From positions 1 to 64,000 of the forward strand of contig QPMI01000158.1 in NCBI GenBank assembly GCA_004431415.1: a stretch of 64,000 nt of DNA. The letters are read 5' to 3'. Of this stretch, positions 47,960 through 58,520 are shown one piece after another (position 1 is the stretch's first letter; every line of letters begins with the position of its first letter). A model generated the notes under the pieces. It saw only the letters and a program-made list of their open reading frames with translations. It was not told where the DNA came from and did not search any database. The DNA is from Cyanophora paradoxa. Its lineage: Eukaryota > Glaucocystophyceae > Cyanophorales > Cyanophoraceae. Position numbers and translations under genes: made by a program.

Positions 47960-48580
47960 GTGCAAATGACAATTAGCAAGCAAATTAAAGCCTTGAAGTA
48001 CGGTGCGTGATAGGATTCATGAGATCAGTATCATCTGTGCATCTATAATAGGTATTCATCGAGTTGGGTATACGTATTCAAGTATTCTTCACTAAATATT
48101 CGTATAGAGATTCATCAAGTTATATGTGGCTTAGCGATTACATACATATGCATACTATGATAAATGGCAATCATTGAATGCAAAGCAACTGCACATACAG
48201 CTGGCAAAGTTAATGCATCTAACTTCATCACTCATATGCATTGAATGCAAAGCAACTGCACACGAAACGTTAACTGGCAAAGCTAATTCATCTAACGTAA
48301 TCACTGCACATGCAATCAAATACCGTATACGTAGCTATGTATAGTACTGCATGTAGAGACACACATCGATATCGCGATCGATATCGTCTGCACGATCGCG
48401 ATCGATATTCTGGCAAGCATCGCTAACGTAATAAAAACTGCATGCGTATACAAACATGCATCCGTACGCGTGCAGAGGCTAATTAACACGGTTCGACGAG
48501 AAGGTGGAACGCTCAACATGGACACAGCTGCAGCTGCCAGGCTGCAGCTGCCGCAAAATGGATCAGGACCCTACGTATAC

Positions 48581-48611
<31 letters not shown>

Positions 48612-48756
48612 GGTGCGACAAAATTCGATCGCGGCGGGCCGGGCGCGCGCGCCCTAGGCCTCGCACGAACGGGATAATTTAAGCGAAAGGGAAATTAAAA
48701 GTCGAAAAATCAAAGAGATGGCGCGGGCAATTAAAAAGAAAGGCGCCTGCACATCG
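47960..48756. repeat. 797-bp direct repeat, copy 1
   Basis: Every position I compared matches 48875-49671 at a fixed offset of 915 bp, including small open frames with identical translations. It contains a GAGA-type microsatellite (48580-48611), several ATCGAT/CGATCG palindromes and no recognised gene. Confidence 0.93.
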
Positions 48757-48874
48757 CATTCAATGATTGCCATTTATCATAGTATGCATATGTATGTAAT
48801 CGCTAAGCCACATATAACTTGATGAATCTCTATACGAATATTTAGTGAAGAATACTTGAATACGTATACCCAAC
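48757..48874. repeat. 118-bp inverted copy between the direct repeats
   Basis: This spacer is the reverse complement of 48063-48180 over its full 118 bases. It lies exactly between the two 797-bp direct repeats, so the locus reads repeat, inverted fragment, repeat. Confidence 0.93.
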
Positions 48875-49495
48875 GTGCAAATGACAATTAGCAAGCAAAT
48901 TAAAGCCTTGAAGTACGGTGCGTGATAGGATTCATGAGATCAGTATCATCTGTGCATCTATAATAGGTATTCATCGAGTTGGGTATACGTATTCAAGTAT
49001 TCTTCACTAAATATTCGTATAGAGATTCATCAAGTTATATGTGGCTTAGCGATTACATACATATGCATACTATGATAAATGGCAATCATTGAATGCAAAG
49101 CAACTGCACATACAGCTGGCAAAGTTAATGCATCTAACTTCATCACTCATATGCATTGAATGCAAAGCAACTGCACACGAAACGTTAACTGGCAAAGCTA
49201 ATTCATCTAACGTAATCACTGCACATGCAATCAAATACCGTATACGTAGCTATGTATAGTACTGCATGTAGAGACACACATCGATATCGCGATCGATATC
49301 GTCTGCACGATCGCGATCGATATTCTGGCAAGCATCGCTAACGTAATAAAAACTGCATGCGTATACAAACATGCATCCGTACGCGTGCAGAGGCTAATTA
49401 ACACGGTTCGACGAGAAGGTGGAACGCTCAACATGGACACAGCTGCAGCTGCCAGGCTGCAGCTGCCGCAAAATGGATCAGGACCCTACGTATAC

Positions 49496-49526
<31 letters not shown>

Positions 49527-49671
49527 GGTGCGACAAAATTCGATCGCGGCGGGCCGGGCGCGCGCGCCCTAGGCCTCGCACGAACGGGATAATTTAAGCG
49601 AAAGGGAAATTAAAAGTCGAAAAATCAAAGAGATGGCGCGGGCAATTAAAAAGAAAGGCGCCTGCACATCG
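48875..49671. repeat. 797-bp direct repeat, copy 2
   Basis: Second copy of 47960-48756. Sequence diverges immediately after ACATCG at both right ends. The identity implies a recent event or an assembly duplication. Confidence 0.93.
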
Positions 49672-49738
49672 TGACATGTACATGTGTGGGATCCGGATCC
49701 GGATGGCCAGTCCGCATGCGCAGTCGCCGCAGCGCGGC

Positions 49739-51007
49739 TCAGAAAAACGAGTCGAGGCTGCGGACCACCTTCGGCCGGGGAATCGGGAGGGGCATCGAGC
49801 GGGTGAGCGAGGGCCGGAAGGAGCCGAGGAGCGGCGCCGGCGAGGCGCGCGCGCGCTCGCTCTCTGGATCCGAGCCCGAGCCGCGGCGGGCGGCGGAGGC
49901 GCTCCGCGGCTTGCAGCGGTAGTCGCGGTCGTACTCCTCTTCGGACTCGGCATCGGAGTCTGAAGACGAGGCGGATCCGCGGCGGCCGCCGAGCCTCGCG
50001 GCCAGGGCGAGCAGGGGCGAGACGCTCGCCGTCGGGCGCTCCGACTCCTCCTCGCCGCTCGACTCCTCCTCCTCCAGCTCGATCCAGAAGACCGCTGCGG
50101 CGAAATACCAAGTCAGACTGGCAGCGGCGCGCGCAGAATTATATATCGGGGGGGGGAGAGGAGGGGGATGGGGAGGGGGGGGGAGGCGGACCCGAGTATG
50201 CAGGGCAGGAGGCGGGGATGCTGCTCCGAGGGTGGGAGGCGGAGTTGCAGGGCGGGGGCAGGCTCAGGTCCTCCGGGAAGTGGCTGGGGCGGCTGGGCGC
50301 CGCCTCCGCCGACTTGGACTGGCCATGGCTCGCCCTCCGGTTCGCGATCGACTGCGAGGGCGCCCGCGGCCGCAGCAGCGGGGCCCCGACGGCGGCCGTC
50401 GGGTGCGGCCCGTCGACGGGCGTCGAGATCGCCCGGGGGGACGTCGCCGTCTGAACATAGAAAATCAGAAAATGACTACAACCGCGGAATGGTGTGACTG
50501 TACATGTAATTTTTCATAACCGCCCACCGTGGAATGGGAAGGCGACCGCGAGGGGGTGGCGCATGCGCAGTCGTCGTCGGCAGACGCCGCCGGACAGGCG
50601 AGCTCCGCGTGGGCGACGTCCCTCAGGGTCAGCGAGCTCGGGGGCGTCTTGACGTGCGGCGCGTCGAGGCACAGGTCGTGCATCCGAACGCCGGCGTCGA
50701 AGTCGTATGCGTCTGCGGCGGCAATGGGGAACTTCATGGTCAGACATCGGTTTAAAGACACGAGTGGATCCGGATTATAATTAATATTGAAGACTGGGAT
50801 AATTGGCCTGGCCAGAGCGCTAGCCTAGGCCTCCTGACGTCGACGTTTAGATCTGTGATAAAGCGCCGGCGTCCCCCGCATTTCGGCTGGGCCGGGCGGG
50901 AGCGCACCCGAATCACAATCAGCATACGCGTCGTCGCAGACGCGCAGGCTCTTCGGATTCAGACGCCGAAATTCTTCCGCCGTACGGGCGAGAGTGCGGC
51001 AGGCCAT
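49739..51007 (-). CDS. Unknown protein, most complete of three local copies
   Basis: I cannot name this family. Minus-strand exons: MACRTLARTAEEFRRLNPKS with LRVCDDAYADCDSG (from 51007); CLTMKFPIAAADAYDFDAGV with RMHDLCLDAPHVKTPPSSLT (about 50745-50530); a Ser/Pro/Ala-rich exon (VDGPHPTAAVGAPLLRPRAP; about 50450-50200); and a last exon AVFWIELEEEESSGEEESER through SSSDSDAESEEEYDRDYR to VVRSLDSFF, with a stop at 49739-49741. Poly-G/poly-C sequence marks the intron near 50150-50200. The N-terminus faintly recalls F-box/LRR openings (RTLA..EFRRL.P.SLRV), but I would not assign it. The acidic serine clusters look like casein-kinase-2 sites. Whether MACRTL is the true start is unsure, since open sequence continues upstream. 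Copies 2 and 3 lie at 53690-54803 and 58521-59220. Confidence 0.55.
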
Positions 51008-51929
51008 CGCTCTGGTTTGGCAGTTGAGTAGCGACCGCAGCTGGGGGAAGACCGGTTGTTGTCGTGCGGAACTGGCACGAATTCGAACGCCGCGCGCGTA
51101 TTGAGCTGAGGCGACTGAGCTGCGGCCTGCAGGCCTAGGTGTGGATGCGAGCGTACGCGTCTCGCTGCGGTTGCGAAACTTGGATGAGCTCGCCTCTGCC
51201 GCAGTGCTCTCTGCAACTGCTTCTCAGCCTGGCAGAGTCTTCTTCTAGATCTGTTGCTGCTGCTTCTGTAGCTGCGCGTGCGGCGTGCCCCCCGCCCCTA
51301 CTAGGCTAGCTCCACTGGCCAGCCTCCAGAGGCTCCAGCTGACTCAGTGAGAGGGCCGGCGGGCCGGCGCCTCAGGCTGCTCAGCTCAGCGAGAGCGTTG
51401 AACGAAATTGGGCCCAATTTGGGCCCCAATTTTGGGGGCCCAGGCCTGAGCTACCCGGTAGCTATAGGCTATAGCCTAGCTATAGCTAGTAGGCTAGTAG
51501 TAGCCTGAGCTAAGTATCCGATCCGAATCATCCGATCCGGCGACTCCGATATCGATCCGAGGTCGAGACCGTCAGACTCCGAGTCCGGCCGCGTCCGGCG
51601 ACTCGGCCGCGAGTCGGGGCCGACTCGGCGGCGAGCTCGAGTCGCCGGCGACTCGGCGAGTCGGCGGCGACGGCCGGCGGCGGCGGCGGCCGCCGGCGCC
51701 GGGCCGGCGCCGGCCGCCCACGCCGCGGGCCACGTGCACGCGTACGGCGCCCAGGCGGCCCAGCGCAATGAGCGCATTCATGATCAGATCATATGCATAA
51801 TCATGATCACGTGCACCACATTAATATTGTGATTGTAAGTTTGGCCAGTCCGACGGTCGTCCAGCAACTTGCTGGCAAAACGCCGCGCCACGTCACGGCG
51901 TACTACGGTACGCGTGCCCAGGCGCCGGC
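51008..51929. other. Intergenic between unknown gene and TMEM94-like copy
   Basis: It contains quasi-palindromic GACTCGGC/GCCGGCG-rich sequence (51540-51740), TAGCTATA runs near 51460-51490 and CATGATCA/ATGCAT palindromes near 51776-51815. The motif GTAAGTTTGGCC at 51836 recurs at 55121. No gene seen. Confidence 0.5.
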
Positions 51930-53160
51930 CGGCGGCCGCGGGCTCGGTGCCTGCCCCATCGCTCCCCCACGCACCGAGCCTCCTCGTCGGCGAGTCGTCG
52001 CAGCAGCAGCGCGCCGCCGGCGCCGGCGCCGGGGCCGGGGCCCGGGGCCGCCGGATCCGGAGGCGACGCGGGGGACGCGGGGCGCCCCGCAGGGCCGCAG
52101 TGGGAGGGCGGGAACGTCTGCGCCTCCCGCGTGTCCGATCCTCTACCCCCCCCCCCCCCCCCCCTCCCCTCTAGATCTTCGGCCTCTTACCCTTCGAATT
52201 CCCTCCTCAGGACGCGGGTCGAGGAGTTCGGGCGGGCCCGGGCGCTGAGCACGCTGGCGTGCCCCCTCCTCATGCGCCGCGACACCAACCTTTCCGAGGC
52301 CCGCCCCCCCGCGCCCGCCCCCGCCGCGCTCTAACTAACACGCGACTTCTCATCTTTCATCTTATCCGCCCCGCAGGTGCTGGACCTGCTTGCGGAGGGG
52401 CGGCGCCTCCTCAACAACACGCGCCAGGCCCTGGCCTGCTCCTCTTCCTCCCCGCCCACCTCCATGCAGGCGCCGCCCCGCCCCTCCTCCTTCCTCCCCT
52501 TCCTTCCTCACGCCTCCCGCCAGCTCTTCTTCGTGGTGCTGGCCTCGCAGTGCCTCCTCTTCCCCGGGCCCGCCATCTACACCGGCTACGTATAATATAC
52601 CATGGCCATGCAGGCGCTGCGCATGCCCCTCCCGCCCCGGCCCTGCCCCTCCCCGAACCCAGCCTGCCGGGCCTTCCCTCCCCGCACGTCCCGCCCCTCC
52701 ACGAGCCCAGCCCAGCGCTAGCCCAGCCTGGCCCTACTAAGCCGAGCTCGATCAGATCCTGTCACAGCGTGGCTCGCGATCGAGCTCGTGCAGTTCCCGT
52801 TGCTCGCCGCCTCCCTAGGCCTCCTCGCGCCCCTAGGCCTGCCCCATATGCATGGAGCAGAAAATCATGATCATGATCATGTGCGTGCAGTCCCCGCGGC
52901 CCGCCCCGGCCCGCGCGCGGCCGGCCCCCGGCCCCACCCGCTCCCCCCACCCGTAGCCCGGCCGGAGCCCGCGCTGCCAGCTGCAGCTGCAGCTCGCGAT
53001 CGGCCACGTCGGCCCGGCAGGGCTTGGATTGGCTGGGCTTAAGCTTGGCCCGGTTCGGCCTTGACCTTGGCCTCTCCCGCGGCACGCGCTGACGACGCTC
53101 GGCTGGACCGGTATACCCTCCGGGATCCCTCCCCAGGCGGCGGATGGCGGATCTCGTTTT
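51930..53160 (+). pseudogene. TMEM94-like 3' fragment copy, part 1
   Basis: This aligns collinearly with about 43490-44510 of the intact gene: exon and intron pieces including EEFGRA...LSTLACPLLMRRDTNL, DLLAEGRRLLNNTRQAL and LFFVVLASQCLLFP. It has in-frame and out-of-frame insertions and lacks the upstream two thirds of the gene. It ends near the exon RRMAD and passes into AT-rich sequence. At least six of its insertions have the form X-X'-X (see findings). It is probably non-functional. Confidence 0.8.
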
Positions 53161-53689
53161 GAATCGAATCGAGGAATTGGTCACTTCAATTCATCATCAT
53201 CAAGTTCACTTGCATATATATATATATATACGTATACCTATACATATAGGTCTTCATCCAAGTTATATATTCACCAAAAACAATTATGTATACGTAGCGC
53301 TAGCTTAGCTATAGCGATTACGTATACATATGCATAATTATAAATGGCAATCATTGAATGCAAAGCAACTAGTGTACTGCACATGGAAAAAAGCTAATGC
53401 ATCTAATTTAATCACTGCACATGCAATCAACTACCGTAGCACTGCTTAGTATGGATCTGCTCGATACACTGCAAAAACTGCGTACAGATCGTTCGCACGA
53501 TCGCGATCGATATCCTCGCCAGCATCGCTAACGTAATGAAAACTGCACACGTATACATGTAGACAAACAAGCATTCGTGCATATCTAGAGGCTAACATGG
53601 TTCACGAGAAAGTGGAACGCGCAACAGTGATCATGACACAGCTGCAGCTGCCGCAAAACGGATCCGGACCCTACGTATACGAGAGTCGT
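53161..53689. other. AT-rich spacer, second copy
   Basis: Paralogous to 48150-48580 and to 57900-58360: shared blocks include AAATGGCAATCATTGAATG, GCATCGCTAACGTAATGAAA and CAGCTGCAGCTGCCGCAAAA. It also has a (TA)n run near 53215-53231. No gene seen. Confidence 0.6.
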
Positions 53690-54803
53690 ACTCCTCTTCG
53701 GACTCGGCATAGGGTAGTCGTACTCCTCTTCGGACTCGGCATCGGTAGTCGCGGTCGTACTCCTCTTCGGACTCGGCATCGGAGTCTGAAGACGAGGCGG
53801 ATCCGCGGCGGCCGCCCAGCCTCGCGGCCAGGGCGAGCAGGGGCGACACGCTCGCCGTCGGGCGCTCTGACTCCTCCTCGCCGCTCGACTCCTCCTCCTC
53901 CAGCTCGATCCAGAAGACCGCTGCGGCGAAATACCAAGTCAGCCTGGCAGCGGAGGGGGGGGGGGGGGTTGGGGAGGGGGGTTGGGGGGGGGGGGGTGGA
54001 GGGGTGGGGGGGTGGGGGTGGGGGGGAGGCGGACCCGAGTAGGCGGGGCAGGAGGCGGGGATGCTGCTCCGGTTGTGGGAGGCGGATCCGGAGGCGCAGG
54101 GCGGGGGCAGGCTCAGGTCCTCCGGGAAGTGGCTGGGGCGGCTGGGCGCCGCCTCCGCCGACTTGGACTGGCTCGCCCTCCGGTTCGCGATCGACTGCGA
54201 GGGTGCCCGCGGCCGCAGCAGCGGGGCACCGACGGCGGCCGTCGGGTGCGGCACGTCGAGGGGCGTCGAGATCGCCCGGGGGGACGTCGCCGTCTGAACA
54301 TAGAAAATCAGAAAATGACGTACAACCGCGGAATGGTGTGACTGTAATTTTTCATAACCGCCCACCGTGGAATGAGAAGGCGACCGCGAGGGGGTGGCGC
54401 ATGCGCAGTCGTCGTCGACAGAGGCCGCCATCGCCGGGCAGGCGAGCTCCGCGTGGGCGACGTCCCTCAGGGTCAGCGAGCTCGGGGGCGTCTTGACGTG
54501 CGGCGCGTCGAGGCACATGTCGTGCATCCGAACGCCGCCGTCGAAATCGTATGCGTCTGCGGCGGCAATGCATATGGGGAACTTCATGGTCAGGCAGCGG
54601 TTTGGAGACAGGATATCGATCCGGAGCGGATCATTGGCCGGGCGTGGGATATTTGGCCAGAGCCTCCTGACATTTATGATAAAGCGGCTGGGCGGGAGCG
54701 CACCCGAATCACAATCAGCATACGCGTCGTCGCAGACGCGCAGGCTCTTCGGATTCAGGCGGCGGAAGTCTTCCACCGTGGGGGCGAGAGTGCGGCAGGC
54801 CAT
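53690..54803 (-). pseudogene. Unknown gene, copy 2 (altered)
   Basis: This is paralogous to 49739-51007. MACRTLAPTVEDFRRLNPKS, CLTMKFP-CIAAADAYDFDG, LRDVAHAELACPAMAASVDD and the acidic SSSDSDAESEEEYDRDYR are kept. The C-terminal exon is replaced by tandem copies of a 21-24-base unit encoding ESEEEYD (53690-53780), so the normal LDSFF end is lost. The whole length happens to stay open in one frame even through the intron regions. It carries 6-bp palindromic insertions relative to copy 1 (for example 54568-54576). Either a pseudogene or a rearranged paralogue. Confidence 0.65.
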
Positions 54804-55559
54804 CTCTAGATCTCTGGTTCGGCAGTTGATTAGCGACCGCAGCTCGAAAAAGGCCGGTTGTTTTCGTGCGGAACTGGCACGAATTCGAACGCCGCGCGCG
54901 TATTGAGCTGAGGCGACTGAGCTGCAGCCTGCAGGTGTGGATGCGAGCGTACGCGTCTCGCTGCGGTTGCGAAACTTGTGATGAGCTCTGCTCTCTACTA
55001 CTAGATATCGATAGAGCGCATGCGCGCAGCGCTAGCTGATCATGAGGGGCCCTTTGCCGGGGGGCGCCCGGGGGCCCACCCGGCCCAGCCTCCGATCCGG
55101 CCACACCATTCAACGCACTGTAAGTTTGGCCGGTCGTTCTGCAAAACGCCGCCACGTGAGCAAGGCGCCGAGGGCTCCGGGATCGGACTCCTTGGAGCCT
55201 ACCCCATCGGGTGAGCTAGCCATGGGCCATTCAAAATGCAGACCATTGCTGCGCCAGAATTGGGCTGCAGAGGTACCGAGTAGGCAGCTTGCGGAGCTGC
55301 TCGATCGCGACAGCCGCGGCCCCACTCAGGGCCCACTGCCGCAGAGTCGGCGCAGACTCCCGCAGTGCCCCAGGCCCCCAGGGGCCAGGGCCCCAGCGCC
55401 AATGCTGCCCCATCATCGGCGCCGAATCGCCGCCGATTCGGCGGTGACATCGGCCCCGATGTCTTTTTTTCCGAAACCGCGCGTCCATTCGAATTCAGGT
55501 CGGACAGGTCCGACGGTCACAGCGGCGACACAGCCTCACAGCCAGCGAGTCACAGGCTC
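54804..55559. other. Duplication-zone spacer
   Basis: The left part (54804-54985) still matches the region upstream of copy 1 (51008-51180). From about 55020 the sequence is GC-rich with imperfect repeats (GCCCACC, CCAGGGGCC-type) and a GTAAGTTTGGCC motif at 55121 shared with 51836. No gene recognised. Confidence 0.5.
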
Positions 55560-55730
55560 ACAGGGGGCGCTCGGGCAGCTGCGCGGCGCCGGCAATGGCC
55601 CGGCATCCGCTGCGATGATCCGCCGCTTCCGAGTGCATCTTAAGCTTCTTCGAATTCTCCCGGCCCCGGGCCACGAGCCCGAGCCGCGACGAGCTCGCCG
55701 TCCGCGTGCGTGGGCCCCGCCCAGCCCTGC
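55560..55730 (+). pseudogene. TMEM94-like fragment copy, part 2
   Basis: A short piece resembling about 41225-41310 of the intact gene: CAGCTGCGCGGCGCCGGC, GGCATCCGCT and CCGGGCCACGAG...CCGTCCGCGTGCGTG occur in the same order. It lies out of the order expected from part 1, so the copied gene is scrambled. Confidence 0.6.
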
Positions 55731-55959
55731 GCATGCCCCGCCCCGCCCCGCCCTCTGCGCGTTAGCTCGCCCGGCCCGGCCCCGGGTGGCTTGGCTCGCC
55801 CCGGCTGGCCGCGGGCCCGGCGGCCAGAGACTGCATGCGCAGGGCCCCGCTTGGCCTCTTGGACTATATATAGCTAGAGACTGCCGCAGTGCCGCGACTT
55901 CTTAGTACATTCATATGTCCTCCTCCCTAATATATCTCCCCCCGCTCCCTTACAATTAC

Positions 55960-57352
55960 TCGCGTCTAGATCTGCTTCGACTCGGCGAAATTCTTAGATA
56001 AATCCCCTCCCTTCTCCGCGAGCCTATATATGCTAAAAACTAACGCGTCGGAGCACGTGCTACCCCCTCCCCCGCTCGCTCGCTCGCTTGCTCACTCTCC
56101 TCCGGCCCCGCAGGTCCGCCCGCACCGGAACCGCGTCTGGCTCGTCTCCGCCCCGCTCGCCGTCCTCCTCCAGGCGATCGCGAGCGCCCCCGCCCTCCCC
56201 CCGGCCCCGCGAATTGCAAGCAGAGCTTGCGTCTGCTTGCAATTGGAGCCCCCTAGATCCGATCCGGTGGAACCGCGCCCCCCGCCCCGCCCCGCCCCGC
56301 CCCGCCCCCGCCAAGGCTTCCCCGCTAGTTGTCCTATCGCGAGAAGCTGCAGCAGGCTCCGGCTCGAGCTCCAACGCTAGCTCCACCTTCCCTATTAAAC
56401 GCTGCAGCGGGCCGGGCTCCATCTCCAGCTCCAGCTCGCCTGCTCGTTCCGAAGTTCGCTCATGCCCGCCCGCGCCTCCTATGCGCAGTGCGCCTTCTAT
56501 AGCTACGTCGTGTCGGTCGCCGGCGCCGGGCCCCCGCCCCGGGCGCCCCCCTTCGACCCCTGGTCCTACCTCCCGGGGCCCCCCGTCACCTGGTCCGCAC
56601 GACGCCCCTACCCCCGTTTCTCTCCCCTTCTCCCTTCCTTACGTTCGGGCAGGTGGGGCGCGGCGCTGCTGATGGGCCTCGCGGCGCCGGCGGCCTTCGT
56701 CGCCCTGGACGAGCTCGCCAAGCGGCACGACCGCCGGGTCCGCTGCGCTTTCCCTGCCCCCGGCCCTAGACCCAACGTTAACCCGGACCCAGAGGCCCGG
56801 CCTCAAGCTTGAGAGAATTCTGGGCCCAATTGCAATCCTTAGCTTCGCCTGCCTGCGATCCGGGATCCGGCCTCGAAGCCTGGCCTAGCGAGAAGCCCAG
56901 ATCTAGAAGCCTAAGCCCAAGGTCTGGAGCTCAGCTAGATCTTCCTAGAACCCTAGACCGCCGGGCCCGATCTGGCTTGACCCGCGGCCGCCCAGACCCG
57001 CCCTTCCCCCCGGGATCCTCCCCCCCCGCAAGCCGTGGATCTCAGAGTCTCAGAGCTCCTCCGCCTCCCCGATTCCGATTCTTTCCGGATCTCAGAGCCC
57101 CTTCTTCCCCCCCGCCGCCCCCCCCCTCTTCCCCCCCCCCCCCCCGATTCTTTCCTCCACCCCCCAAAAAAATCCCCCTCTAGCTGGGACCGCTGGGACC
57201 GGCCGCCGGCTCAAAGCCGTAGAGCCGAGGCCGCCATCTCCCCCGGCTCACTCGCCCCCCCGGGCAGCGGCTGGACCGGAACAACCGGAAGCTCCGGCTC
57301 GAGTTCAACACGAAGCTCGGCATGCACTCGAGCTCCCCGCTCCGCGACTAGC
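55960..57352 (+). pseudogene. TMEM94-like 3' fragment copy, part 3
   Basis: This is collinear with about 45890-47339. It retains VRPHRNRVWLVSAPLAVLLQ, SVAGAGPPPRAPPFDPWSYL, WGAALLMGLAAPAAFVALDE and the terminal LEFNTKLGMHS with SPLRD and stop at 57350-57352. Compared with the intact copy it has 6-bp palindromic insertions at 56497-56505, 56774-56782, 56827-56835, 56899-56907 and 57327-57335. Lacking the ATPase core, it cannot encode the full protein. Confidence 0.8.
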
Positions 57353-58520
57353 GCACGCGGCAGCACGCGTACGCGGCCGCTGCCGCGGGGGCCCGCCCGC
57401 CCTTGAAGCGAATGCATTAATATTGCGCCCGCTGCGACGCTTGAAGATTAACGATTGAATGCACAATCATCTCCCGAGTTGGGACTCAACTTGGGAGTGA
57501 GCTCGAGTCTATTTATGTTTTTGTGCAGTCCAATCACAATCTTGATCTCAATCTTGCGGCCACGGTGATCGAATTCGAATTTATATACAATGAATTCCGA
57601 AGTTCGAGGCCGATAATCAAATGGACCGTGCAATCAGCAACTTGGCAAGCAAATTAAAGTGCTGTGCATGCTAGGATTCATGAGATCATGATCATCCGAT
57701 GATCTGCATGATCATGATCAGGCAATTCATGATCAAGACGTGCGTTAACATAACATATCGTCATCGATCAAGAGTCGTCACGAGTCAACTCAGAGAGAGT
57801 CGAATTTCGAATTGAGGAATTGAATGATCACTTCATCATCAAGCCTGGCAAGTCACTGAGTTCGCCTATCAAGTTACATGTAGCTTAGCTAATCATGATC
57901 AAGTTATAATTATAGGTAACTTAGCGATTACATATGCCGCAGTGCATAAATGGCAATCAATGAATGCAAAGCAACTGCACATACAACTAGTACTGGCAAA
58001 GTTATTGCATCTAACTTAATCACTCATTGAATGCAAAGCAACTGCACACGAATTCGAAACTGGCAAAGTTAATGCATCTAACTTAATCACTGCACATTCA
58101 ATCAACTACCGTAGCTATGGTACTGCTTAGCTATATAGTATGGATCTGCTCGTTACACTGCAAAAACTGCATGTAGAGACACACATCGTCCGCACGGTCG
58201 ATATCCTGGCAAGCATCGCTAACTTCATGAAAACTGCATGTGTATACAAGCACGCATTTGTGCAGAGGCTAACATGGTTCACGAGAAAGTGGAACGCTCC
58301 GAGGCTCATCAGTGATCATGACACAGCTGCAGCTGCCGCAAAACGGATCGGGACCCTACGAGAGAGAGAGAGGGTGCGACAAAATTCGATCGCTGGGAGG
58401 GGGCACGCCCCCGCGCGACCGGGATAATTTAAGCGAAAGGGAAAAGTTGAAAAAGAGGTGGCGCGGACAAAAAGATAGTTGCTGGACGGCACCCTGGCGT
58501 CCATACTGCCGCAGAACGGC
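57353..58520. other. AT-rich spacer, third copy
   Basis: Paralogous to 47340-48660. It lacks several of the palindromic insertions found in the first copy, for example CCCTAC is followed directly by GAGAG at 58354-58364. No gene seen. Confidence 0.6.

Noticed and set aside
48316-49597. Two pairs of identical small ORFs (69-70 codons)
   Set aside because: They are identical only because they lie in the 797-bp direct repeat; no start context, motif or homology supports translation.
47340-49672. AT-rich spacer as a second virus-like insertion
   Set aside because: It shares no repeat with the 59-64 kb element, has no ORF of substance, and occurs as three host-linked copies, so it is treated as duplicated host spacer.
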